This document shows positions 32,393 to 42,639 of a stretch of 64,000 nt of DNA, piece after piece (position 1 is the first letter of the stretch; each line of letters opens with the position of its first letter). The position numbers and the translations under genes are program-made. Origin of the DNA: Kappaphycus alvarezii (Eukaryota > Rhodophyta > Florideophyceae > Gigartinales > Solieriaceae); assembly GCA_002205965.3 (NCBI GenBank), contig NADL03000001.1:1488001-1552000 (forward strand), given 5' to 3'. The notes under the pieces are model-generated. The model had not been told where the DNA came from. It saw nothing but the letters and a program-made list of their open reading frames with translations, and searched no databases.

Positions 32393-32919
32393 GCTGCACT
32401 AGCAAGAGTTTCGAGGGCATCAGGCTCCCTCAGATACGACTAGGTAATCGTTTTGGTCATTAAACCATTATGTCAACCCAAGGCGGAAGGCCTCATCGCA
32501 GCTTAACTCCCAAGACGACTAAAAAAGAAAGGGTATGACGGCCAAGAAGAATTGTGAATTCATCTTCATTGACAGCAATCGGATTGGCTAAGCACCTCGT
32601 GCAAACCTTGAAAGGGGATGGGGACCCGGCCTGGTAAAATATCTTGGCGAATTCGCACCCAACTAGGTGCTTCGCGCCAAATTAAGCTTCTTGAGTAATA
32701 TCCTCATTGATAGGTTTGAGAATACTCAGTGAATCCAATAGTCTATATAAATATGTATGGACAATAAAATAGATGTATTAACAAACTGCATACAAAAAAC
32801 ATAGTTGCAATCAGTAGAGCACTGCTCTTGCGGACTGAGGAGACTTCATACTTATTTCATGTTTTCCATAAATATATATTTATATTGAAGTATTTTATAA
32901 AAAATTAATCGCTTAGCTT

Positions 32920-33589
32920 AAATTTTAGATAAGATGAGACAATCGAAATTGTTTTACATTTAACGTAAGATAAAGTTTTACCATATGGAAGTGCAGAAAT
33001 AGGACTAGTAGGACTAGGAGGTACAGTATTTGATTCAGTAGTTATCTCTAAAACTTCCAAAGCATCCATTTTTTCTTCTATAACATCGTGTTCACGAATG
33101 ATAATTTTGTGATAAGCAGCTAAAACGTCTAAATTACTATTGATTACTAAATTATGAATACGTTCTTCATGGGAATCAAAGACCTTGCAAAAGAAGTAGT
33201 ATCAAGAATATTATCAACCTTTATAGCTTTTTTTAATTGAACTAAATGAACTTGAATTAACTCTCTATATTTATTACGAGATATACCAAAAGACACAAAT
33301 TCTTTTTAGGAGAATACAGCATAGATGATTGAAAACTTATCTAAAAGCTAATTGGAAACGAGGAAGCTATAATATTGTCTGATCTTAAATGGCTCGGTGT
33401 TGAAGTATGTATTCTTACCTCTTCTCCAACTGATTTAAGACGTACATGTAATACAATTAGCATATTTAAAAAATTACGATGAACTTTTGTGTTCTCCTTT
33501 AAAATATTGCTAATACCTTCTACATCAGAATTATGTTTACCATTATCAAACGCATTGGAAATAACCAAACACCCTGTAAAACTATACAA
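32920..33589 (-). pseudogene. Unknown protein remnant in AT-rich island
   Basis: A minus-strand series of frames: NSDVEGISNILKENTKVHRN with FLNMLIVLHVRLKSVGEEVR (33535-33410), then FGISRNKYRELIQVHLVQLK (33280-33220), then HNLVINSNLDVLAAYHKIII with REHDVIEEKMDALEVLEI (33160-33060) and a Pro/Ser-rich tail, PPSPTSPISALPYGK. The codon-like continuity over about 600 bases suggests a real former gene broken by two or three frameshifts. I do not recognise it. Confidence 0.4.
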
Positions 33590-33938
33590 AATAAAACTGA
33601 TAGTAGCTAAACCACGAAAAAGTGAGTCTCACAGCTTATAACTAGTTTCATATAAGAAAAAAAGTGATCTATAAACCTAACTATTTTTTGCAAGCATAAT
33701 AGTTACTTATTCAAAATTTATCCTACGCATATAAAGTCTTATTAAAACGTATATTATCACGTTATTCAAAAGTCAAACGAATGAAAAAAATCAGATAATA
33801 CGCACTTTTAAGCAACGAACTTTGATAGATTCGATATAACCAAATTTATTAAAAAATGAGTAATAGAAAACCTGGAATCAATTCAATATGTTCAATAAGA
33901 TCATTCATAAATTTTCTTATAACTTTACTTCTCTTGCT

Positions 33939-34362
33939 TTAAGCAACTAAATTAGTACTCTTAACAGAGTATGGACTAGAAATTAGATCATTAATGGAGA
34001 TTTTTATATAAAATGTAGATGGTTTTATACGGAAACATAAAAAGTAATACATTAAACGCACTCTGCAGTTAGTAAGTAGAGAAAATGACTGCCTATGTAT
34101 TATTGTATATCCAATGTTTGCTCTTAAAAGGTATAATAGTGGCCTAAAAAGTTCTGAAATAATACAAGTCTTCTTAAGGTTAGCTAAATATGTCAAGTTG
34201 AATAAATTGCCGCTGTGTTCGTAAATAATCCTCAGTATTAGATAGGAAATATAGATTCTCTACTTTGTGATACCGTTGTTTACAAGTAATGAAAATTTTA
34301 GACAGTTTATTCAGTGATACCAAAAACCTTGAACGTCCTGAGCCAGAATAGCCTGATTGCAC
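33939..34362 (-). other. Two unknown minus-strand open stretches
   Basis: 34362-34180 (RFLVSLNKLSKIFITCKQRY) and 34196-33939 (SELFRPLLYLLRANIGYTII) overlap slightly and could be one frameshifted gene. The second is hydrophobic. In such AT-rich DNA they could also be chance. Confidence 0.25.
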
Positions 34363-34489
34363 GATATTTATGATTTTATTGATATCGAATTCAAATACAT
34401 GATGACGTATGATGACTGTGTATAATGTTCAATAGAGAAGTTAAATGAAAAGAGTTTAATACATAAATCAACAAGGGGTGCTATTGAGA

Positions 34490-35565
34490 CGACTGCGCAA
34501 GTAAGAGAAGAATTAAAACCTTTCCTGCTTTCAATCCGGAAGAACAGAAGTCCGTGCTAGTAAATAATAATATTGAACAATGGTTAGACGATTACGAATA
34601 GAACAATATTTGATGACAAATGTTTTTTGCATGCAAATAATTAGATCAAAGTTAAATTGAGATATCAACTCCAATATTATTCATTAAACTCCAGGAAAAC
34701 TCAATAATCTTACAGTACCGGTCTTGTTTTTAAAAATATAAATAACATCACATGTACACTTAAAGATCTTTATAATGTACTTGGAGAAATAATAGCGAAA
34801 TTTTTTTAAAATCATTCAAGTCTCATTCGCTGGAATTACATGAATATAGTAAAAAGTAAAAAGTTATTGGAATAATACTTTAGAAAATTGTTTTGGTCAG
34901 ATTAATCGCAATGAAAGTGATGATGAGTTGATTAATAACTTCTCTTTTCATTTATTTTATGGAAATGTACGCTATATGATACAATTTGAGAGGTGTAGTA
35001 GAGAATAATGATAGTTCTAAGCATGAAGAAAATTCACACAAAATTATAAGAATATTTATTCAAGATATACCTGTTTTAGAGATTATGAAAGATGCCAATT
35101 TTCTTAGATTTGTAAAGCAAAGTAATCCAAACGAAAAATTTCATACATTTGACACTGCTGTTCCGTGCGGACCTAAAAGAAATCGAAAACATAAAACCTA
35201 GGAAAAAACTGATCAAAGCTGAATATTATAGTGTCTTACATGAAGTTTTATAAATACAGAAACTACGTGAATTATTAGTTATAATAAATACCAATGGCAT
35301 AGTACTATAGTACCATAATTCACTAAATAATTCATGCATAAAATATTAAGCGCAGAACAAAGGCTTGAGAGGATTAAAACAGTCAATCAGCACAGACAAA
35401 AAAGATATATACAATCTACACTTGATCAAGGTGAAAAAGTTCTGAGATTATAGGTAAATGTGGTAAAGACACAGAGATTGAATTGAAAGAGTTAGTGCGA
35501 AACCTATCTCAAGATCAGAAAATAAATATAATTAACTATTGTACAAATCTTTTAAATGAATAAAT
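34490..35565 (+). pseudogene. Unknown plus-strand protein remnants in AT-rich island
   Basis: Frames in succession: FPAFNPEEQKSVLVNNNIEQ with WLDDYE and a stop (34520-34602), NINNITCTLKDLYNVLGEII (34730-34795), ESDDELINNFSFHLFYGNVR (34915-34975), IRIFIQDIPVLEIMKDANFL then RFVKQSNPNEKF (35045-35145, in the open stretch 34986-35201), AEQRLERIKTVNQHRQKRYI (35350-35410), and KELVRNLSQDQKINIINYCT (35485-35550). They read like parts of one or two degraded, charged proteins. No family recognised. Confidence 0.4.
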
Positions 35566-35759
35566 TTAGCTAATCCAAACTAATTATAGTACATATAAGA
35601 ACACTTGAACAGTATCATATTTAAGTAATTTTTTTTCTATTTTTCTTTGGAAAAAATGGCATACATGATAGTATTAGCATCGAAATATTATATAAATTCC
35701 TTCATACGTACCGCTAAAGAGGTATATAAAATTATAAAACTTTTATTTATCAACTATCA

Positions 35760-36372
35760 AGTATTGGTATCGTTTCTGCTAACTTAAATGGTATTAAAGG
35801 CATATATTTTAATAGATTACATCCTGCTAATCAGCTGACAGATAAAACTAATAACTCTTTTGAAATTAGTTCAAATTATACTATTAAAGTTTGCGTTATG
35901 TTTAATTTTTCTCTTTAGAATATAACAATCTTTGCTCTAAAGAAACTAATCATGAATATGAATTACGCTTTGGTAATGATAATAGTATTAAATTAGAAAT
36001 GTTTGGTGCGAGCACTCAATTTATAAGACGCCATAAACTTTCTGCTTTACCTTTATATATCGGACTAGGATTAATATGTAGTTTAATACGGTTTGTAGAT
36101 AATTTCATAAAAACAGATTTGCCTCTAATACTAATATTAATGTTGATGAAACTTATATTGCTGATATGGTCATACCCTCTTTTGAATATTCAGATGATGA
36201 CCGTTTTGCTACTAGTGAGAAACGGAAATTTTATTTTCGTAGTACTGTTAGTGGTTTAGTGTATTTTACTATTTTTATTACTTCATTGGCAATTATTTCG
36301 GAAACTGCAAAAAGTTTTGTATTATACTTTTCGGATAAAACTGGTATACATTTTGGAAGATTCGAGAAATAG
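35760..36372 (+). pseudogene. Unknown possible membrane-anchored protein in AT-rich island
   Basis: Two frameshifts (near 35918 and 36120) separate three well-formed parts: GIVSANLNGIKGIYFNRLHP then SFEISSNYTIKVCVMFNF (35765-35915), KETNHEYELRFGNDNSIKLE then FGASTQFIRRHKLSALPL (35938-36055), and NVDETYIADMVIPSFEYSDD then GLVYFTIFITSLAIISETAK ending FGRFEK and TAG at 36372. The last part has a likely membrane segment. It looks like a real gene about 200 residues long that has decayed. I do not recognise the family. Confidence 0.45.
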
Positions 36373-36402
36373 CGAAACTTCCCTAAAAGAAAGGAAAATA
36401 AT

Positions 36403-36938
36403 TTAATCTACTAATTCGAAGGCCTGGTTATCATTCTGCAAACCGTATGTGTCCACAGATGCCTTCAACTCAACATAAATTAGTTTGGTATCGTCTTGCC
36501 TCCATGGCATATTGAACTTATCATGGACGTGCATCTCAACCAGAAAAGGGAGTGGTAAATTCCATAAAGACATTACAATATCATCCTTCCTAGTTCTAAG
36601 TTTTTTCAGAGCTGCTTCAAAAGTCAGCATCTTGGGGTGATATTGAGTAATTTTTTCACTGCCGTAAGACTGAAGCCACTTTGCGTGTATCACTTTCGGC
36701 GAGGTGAGGGGCTTTGGCCACGTAGTCGAAACCTCAAACACTCTTCGACGGATCGGTTTAACACGATAATTAAAGTCACCCGGACCAACCCCGTAGGCAG
36801 CACAATAGTAAGGGATAAACTTTTTGTCGTGGTCTCTGGTTCTATCCAGGATGATATCAAGTACATCGGGTGAACTACTGCAACATCTGGTTCTGGAATA
36901 GAATCAGTGCTATACTCCGAGTCACTCTCCTCTCCCAT
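36403..36938 (-). pseudogene. Unknown acidic/aromatic protein, one frameshift
   Basis: Starts MGEESDSEYSTDSIPEPDVA at 36938, runs to about 36790, then continues in another frame as FEVSTTWPKPLTSPKVIHAK, KITQYHPKMLTFEAALKKLR and DDIVMSLWNLPLPFLVEMHV with HDKFNMPWRQDDTKLIYVEL, ending FELVD and TAA at 36403. About 180 residues. The composition is gene-like, with a conserved-looking LPLPF-V-E core. I do not recognise a domain. It lies next to the DDE transposase at 37980-38600 and points away from it, so it could be the second gene of that transposon. Confidence 0.5.
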
Positions 36939-37979
36939 GAGTTCTTCATACGACTGCTTTTCCCTACAGTATTTTCAACAGGGACAATGCAACACCGCAT
37001 GAGGACATGAGCATAATCCTCATCACAATCATCAGACGGGAACAGAGCAATGAGAAAATGGACGATAATAAGTGAATGAATAAATAATTGGCTTTTTGTT
37101 AGCTTACCCTCTGCACATTACTCACCGAACTGTTGCCCCATTTTGTTGTAGCATACCCTAAAAGAACTCAGATTGTGCTACTGAAAGATTTATGAAAGGT
37201 TGTAGGCATACTTCGGCTTCCGGTACCTGTAACTTTCTTGGTTTCAAAAAGTCGGGGCAGGTGAGACACAGATTTCGAATTTTTCGTCAGCTTTTCCCCG
37301 AAGTCACGAAAAGAAAATTAATAATGTCTACGGAGGGATATGGAAAGACTCAGTAGTTGATGAGATAATGGAGTCAAGAGCGCAAAAAACGAACATACAA
37401 ACAGTACTTTTTAATGTTCGAATTACATTCACTTCACATTTCGGTGTGCCCGATATTCATTTTTTGTGGCGAACAAAGATTGCACAACGTCTGCCATTTC
37501 ATCCGTGTTTTGGTTCTCCCTGCTATTCCCGCGAACATTACTACTTCGGAGGTCACTGAACATCGCCTGTGCCAAGCAAGTGGAGTTTGAGTGAATTAAA
37601 GGACAAAAATGACCGATACGAAAAACACAATGTTGGTTTTTATAGCGAAAATTCGGTTTTATGACCGCCTTTTTTTGAAAAAATACGTTTTTGACATTTC
37701 TTTTCATCAATGTTGTAGGGCATAGTCTTCTGTACCTATGTTCGCATGTCCATTGACTTGCGTTCTTATTGGTGCAGAAAGAGGTTGGTTTTACGCCGAA
37801 AGAATATCAAATGTTCGGCGAATACTCGGCGAATATTCGCACACAGGCAGTTTTTAAACAAAATTTTAAAAGCCGATTGATTTGCAAACTCTTGATGTGT
37901 GTTTTACATGCCAAGCAAAGAGATGACTATTACGTCTGTTTGCTTGACAAACACTCTAGCTCCCCAAACACTAACTCTT
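36939..37979. other. 1 kb spacer, nothing recognised
   Basis: There are only short open stretches (63 codons plus at 37368, 93 codons minus at 37710) without motifs. It could include the shared upstream region of the flanking, divergently oriented genes. Confidence 0.4.
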
Positions 37980-38640
37980 CTTTATCCGCCATGGAGGTTC
38001 CAGCAGTTTCCTCGGAAGATATACTGGCAGCCGCATCGTCATTTCAGGGGAATGAAAGGAGAGGGGGATACCGCTTGAGCATCGTCGTTTTAGAGGTTGC
38101 TACGGGGTTGGTCCTGCTGTCGCTGCGAAGGCATGGAATTTGTGTACACCGTTATTACCGTTGAGCCCATCTGCTTTTTGCTTTATTTTTCTTTAAAATA
38201 TAAAAGCGAGCATTTTAATGCCTGTGCTGCGAAAGTAGACGGGAAAGCGTTCCTTCTTTGGTGCTGGCGGCTATTCCGGCGACTAGCTTCTTTGGAAGTG
38301 GTAAGCGTTATTATGGCAGCTCTGACTACAGCCATTTTTAAACTTGCTACTAGCTATTTACAGGTGTTTTTTGATAAGCGTCTACGTGAGCAGAGTGACT
38401 CCATGTTTAAGATGTCAGTGGACGGGACGGACTTTTTCATTCAAGAACCATCCCGATTTAGCCCAATTTGGTTCAGTCACAAATTTAAAGGACCAGGGGT
38501 TCGCTACTGTATGAGGTGGGAGTTAGCATTAGAGGGTGGAATATTGTGTTGCTGTCATGAATCTCGTGCAGCTCTGTATTGAAGATCAAGAACCATTATT
38601 CTTCGATGAGTAGGCTTCTTTTGTTTTCTACTAATAATTT
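37980..38640 (+). pseudogene. DDE-type DNA transposase, N-terminal half, with apparent intron
   Basis: From the ATG at 37991 (MEVPAVSSEDILAAASSFQG, GYRL), after a frameshift near 38080, CYGVGPAVAAKAWNLCTPLL reads the helix-turn-helix-like region. After a second shift the stretch 38170-38582 reads HFNACAAKVDGKAFLLWCWR, LFRRLASLEV, then MFKMSVDGTDFFIQEPSRFS and WFSHKFKGPGVRYCMRWELA. S-V-D-G-T-D is the first catalytic Asp and W-F-S-H-K-F-K-G-P-G-L/V-R-Y the following conserved strand of a eukaryotic IS5/Harbinger-like transposase group. Bases 38301-38363 look like an intron. After ALEGG the frame decays and the remaining catalytic half is missing. Confidence 0.7.
38301..38363 (+). other. Probable 63-bp spliceosomal intron in transposase
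   Basis: Begins GTAAGC, contains a CTGACTA/CTAGC branch-like sequence and ends TATTTACAG. Its 21 codons (VSVIMAALTTAIFKLATSYL...) interrupt the expected LASLEV-VFFDKRL continuity. Length 63 keeps the frame open, so a simple translation misses it. Confidence 0.55.
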
Positions 38641-39605
38641 GTGAGGCAAATTCGTATTTCCCCGCATCTCCCTGGATAAAACTGCTATATATTTTTAGAG
38701 GATGAATGAAAATATACTAAATATACATGGAGAGAAATGAAGGTATATTTTCTTATATATATATAGGACAAAGAAATATAGATCTAAAAAACAATATTTA
38801 GTAATAAAATCAATTGCACAATAAAAAACCATAGATATGACCAATATCTATGGTTAAATATGAATTATATCATGAAACAAGATTCAAACAAATCACTTGA
38901 AAGTAAGAATTGGTTTGAAACCATTAATAAGTACATAAGGTACAACTTTATACACTTATATAGTAAGTATAAACAAAGTTAATATAAACTCAACTAGAGT
39001 TTGGACATCAAAAAAAGAAAAAGAGATAAACACTCAGTTAACTATGTTCATTTTGAAATTTAATCCTCCTTGCTAGTGATGAAATAGACCTCATCGGGTT
39101 CCGCGCTGCTTTAGTGGCTATGGCAGCGCGGGACGCACGCCTACCCATACTCGTAGCTGCAGTTTGGCATTTTTTGGCCATAGATACCGAATACGACGAG
39201 ACTTCAAGTGCGGGTCAAATTACGCACCGTGGGCGGCGGCACCCACCGAAGAACTTCTCTTGGGTTCACCGGAAGACTAGACTGCAAAACGCCGCCTCAC
39301 TGGGTACACTCGCTCATGTTAAAGCTCGTATACTGTTGCCACGCAGGACGGAGTTGGCAAAGAGGCTGAGGCGGTGCAGCGTCTGTTTGGCGAGCCGACA
39401 AGGGCGCCACAGGACGGCGGTGAAAGCCGGCGGAGGCGGTGCAGCGTCTGGTTGGTAAGCTGGCATGGCACAGGAAGGAGATAGCAAACCAGCAGAGGTG
39501 GTGCAGAGGTTTGGCGGGGATGTACGTGGGTGCATGGGTGGGAGGCTAGTAGGGAAGTACTACTGTAGTCAGGTGAAAGGTTCAGGTGGTCAGAAATGAC
39601 AGCAT
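38641..39605. other. AT-rich then GC-rich spacer
   Basis: 38641-39060 is AT-rich with a perfect hairpin at 38827-38855. 39090-39605 is GC-rich and contains a motif GAGGCGGTGCAGCGTCTG at about 39368 and 39432, with a weaker third copy at about 39496. The 114-codon open stretch 39114-39458 is probably an accident of this composition. Confidence 0.5.
38827..38855. repeat. Perfect 12-bp hairpin
   Basis: AACCATAGATAT, five-base loop GACCA, ATATCTATGGTT. No run of T follows directly. Role unknown. Confidence 0.85.
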
Positions 39606-39888
39606 TGTCGCGCCCCGCGGCCGGCGGTCGCGAGCTAAGTGGGTGGACAAGTGAGGTGGACAAGTCTCCACCTCACCGGCCACATTTTTTGATGTCAGCA
39701 CTGTTTCTTTTCTTTGAGATCTTTATGTTTTTTTATGATTTATTAGTTTCCATTACTACTGTACGCCCACCGCCGCTCGTACACAGTACAAGGTTAGGAG
39801 TTGCGTAGCTAGAGCGAAGGGACGAGAGGGGTAGGAGGGTCCGCTTGGCCCCTGGAGGGAATAAGGGAAAAAGATTCAGACCGTTACA
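39606..39888 (+). repeat. Solo LTR of the gypsy-1 family
   Basis: 283 bp, starts TGTCGCGCCCCGCGG and ends GACCGTTACA. It is flanked on both sides by AGCAT (39601-39605 and 39889-39893), a perfect 5-bp target duplication. Its right 235 bp match the gypsy-1 5' LTR at 26108-26341. It formed when two LTRs of one copy recombined and the inside was lost. Orientation is given relative to gypsy-1. Confidence 0.9.
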
Positions 39889-42639
39889 AGCATTTCAGCC
39901 ACCTCGATGGTTTTCGCATGGTGCACAATAATTACTGGTATACAGTAAATGAGTAACCTATTGAAGATGAAATAGATTGCTTTACGTCATTGTGCAGTAA
40001 ATGAGTAACTTTTTTCAACAGCAATAACCCTCAACCCCCTTTTGTTTAAATACTGTACTGTGCGGTAAATACTGCCCACTACAGTAGTTTGCATTGTAGA
40101 TGGCCCAAAAATATATATATTTCTTTAGAAAGATAATCCTTTAACAGCACTGAGCTGCAGAAAACTTATAACGCTCTAGATATTTTGGCGACTTTTCTGC
40201 ATTAGCAACAATTCGATACTTTACTCTCGGAAACAAGTGATTTTAGTAGGAAACACTATCTAAAGGCACCGAATTGCGAACCAATTTCAATTTTTTTATA
40301 AAACAAGGTGCTGCGAGCATTCCTTCAAGGAGAAAATCCTGTTCAGCGTTCTGGAGAGAATCTAGTTCAAAGTGCTGGAGGTTAACCAGTGCTTCGAAAC
40401 CAAAATCCACTTGCGCCGAAAATTATTACCATACACCTACAAGGTTATCATTGACTTCACCTTCATTTAGAAAATCTTATGACATAAATACTTTACACTT
40501 TTTTCGTAAGGACTTTGCAGTGGCCTACCAGTATTTCGCACTTGGAAACAAGCAAAATGGAAGTTAAATCACGATTTTCTCATATTGACAGTACTGGGAG
40601 CTTCAAGAGATATAAGTACTTTATACTTTTTCGTGCGAGATAATGGTGTTTTTCTCGTTTTGAGCTTGATAAGAAACAAGGCTGAATTTCAAAATACAAT
40701 TACAGTACTATAGAAGAATGCGCGCGTTTTCAAAATATAAAATAGAAATGTTTCTGCCTTTATTTATGGAAGAAAACGCAGTGAAACATGGATGAAAGTG
40801 TAAAGTAGATTTATTTTAGATACTACGCACACGTTGTTCACTCTCCCATTTCGTTACTAGTCTTCGTTAATGTCGTGAATTACAGCTTCTAAATGAACAT
40901 AGCTCTACTTGTGGTTACAACTAAGGCAGTTTATAGTCATGGGTCGTAACAGAATGCTTCGAACAGTGCTCTGAAGCAAATTAACGGCTTTTCACATTTT
41001 GTAAAGCGAGAAAAATCTTAAAACGACCTTTCGCGATCATTTTAAAGACATGAATGTTCTTTCTGACGAAACAAGTTCTAAGTTTGTTGATACCTCTCGA
41101 AGACGTGCCTTCCTCTTAAAGCGAATAATAGTTACTAAAACACATTGCTTGTAAACGCTTCATTGTTCTGATAAAGTAGTAACTTTACAGCCCAAGTTTT
41201 GTCTAGTAGCGCTTTTAGTTATGGGACATGCGGATTAGTTTTTAGTGGGTTGTAAAAGTTCAGAGGCATTCTTGGAGAAAAAGTACGCAATCACAATGTG
41301 ATTACGATTATATTTGACCGTTTTCTTTGGAAAAATTATCTGTACTGCATTGGAGAAGCGCCTATAAATATTGCCTTGGAGATGCACTTTTCTAGAGAAA
41401 CTGCACCTTACTCTTTCAATACACAAATTTATAGAAAAAATCATTTTTTTGTAAAGCATATTAAATTTTAAGGCGAATCTACAACGATGGATTAGCAAAA
41501 ATTTAATTAATAGTATACATCTCTCTACCCTAGGTAGGCGAATCTAGATGAGCGGCCCTAAGTAAACATGCCTAAAAGGCACACTTAAGCAAGCATTCCA
41601 AAAGAGCGGGACTTTACGATCGTATCTTATATGTTATTTGCGCCTTCTAGCATGGTGAAAAGAAGAAAAATAGTACCATTCGGTATGAAAAACTTGCATA
41701 AAATTTTACAAACGTAACCAGACTTAGTCTACATAAATAATTTCGGGGCAAAAAGGTTTCATTTTTTACGTATTTCTTGAAATTGCTACTAGCGAAGTAA
41801 AAAAAGCTGTCGATTCATACAATCGTTCACGATACAAATTCGATGCCGATGCGCACCTTTTCCACACTATTTTGCTTCCACCGAAACACTCGAGTGTTTT
41901 ACAATGCTGCAGTCTACATAGACAGAGGTTAAAACGCTACTGTAGAGTATGACAAAAATTTGCGCATCCTAATGCTATTCATGAAACATCTCCAGCTCTG
42001 ATGTTTTTTTGAATTCTTCCAATAGCCAACAAGCCCTCCTAGCCACAGAAGATCAAATTTACTTTAAACTTTAGCACTAGTACATTCCACTCTGTGTTTA
42101 CAGGAACCTTAAGTGGGATACTTTGTTACACACACCTCTCTGATGGGAGTGGAGGGAGCGAGTTGGTTTGGAAGACAGTATGTCAAGAGCGGGGGTAGAT
42201 CGCTGCCTCCGTTTACTGTGGCCGAAGCGATTCTCCTGTCGGGCTATAGACCCGGCTTACGAACGCTGTATCATGTCTAGAAAAAAAGGAGTAAGTCACA
42301 AGACAAAAGGTACAGTAGCCAAAATTAAAAAACCTTCACGGATACCACCTAAAATCGCATAAAATTCACCTTTCTGCAAAATGGTCTCAGAACTATCCGT
42401 CCTCAAACTGCGGCTCGACTGCATTACAGTTTGATCTCGATCAGCTCACCCAAGGGGTCGTTCAACCCCTGCAACCCCCTCCAGACTGCAACACACACAC
42501 ATTACCGTCTGGCGCACCACACACATTCCTCCCTGACACCTGATATTTCATGGGCCCTCCCACAACCAAAACAGCCAACTGCTGAGCCTTGCACGCCAAA
42601 ATCCTCTACCTCCCCCCGCGCGCCGTCTTCGTCTCGAAG
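39889..42639. other. 2.7 kb without recognisable genes
   Basis: Begins with the TSD and a short TTACTCATTTAC-type cluster (39953-40035). The rest to about 42100 is AT-rich with only small open stretches and no motif. From about 42100 the base composition rises; 42168-42362 (MSRKKGVSHKTKGTVAKIKK) is basic and unassigned. The 3' LTR of gypsy-2 should lie here but I could not recognise it without a partner. Confidence 0.45.

Larger units (their letters stand above)
26105..32690 (+). mobile_element. gypsy-1: Ty3/gypsy retrotransposon
   Basis: Plus-strand order LTR remnant, primer-binding site, gag, protease, RT, RNase H, integrase: RT before integrase marks Ty3/gypsy. It is interrupted at 28423-29256 by a solo LTR of another element. 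Downstream of integrase comes a region with a TATA-like box and an antisense protease-like gene (31532-32237). The 3' LTR was not found; sequence changes abruptly to the AT-rich island near 32690, which may have replaced it. All genes are broken. Confidence 0.85.
32690..36400. other. AT-rich island with unknown coding remnants
   Basis: About 3.7 kb much richer in A+T than its flanks, with sharp edges near 32690 and 36400. No transposon domain is recognised. Coding traces lie on both strands: a minus-strand piece around 33300-32920 and plus-strand pieces from 34490 to 36372. Composition and unfamiliar proteins suggest another origin: organelle, plasmid, virus or bacterial DNA, or simply a different mobile element. 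I cannot tell which. Confidence 0.55.

Noticed and set aside
39114..39458. 114-codon open stretch in GC-rich DNA
   Set aside because: Both strands are open over the same bases and a local repeat explains the openness.
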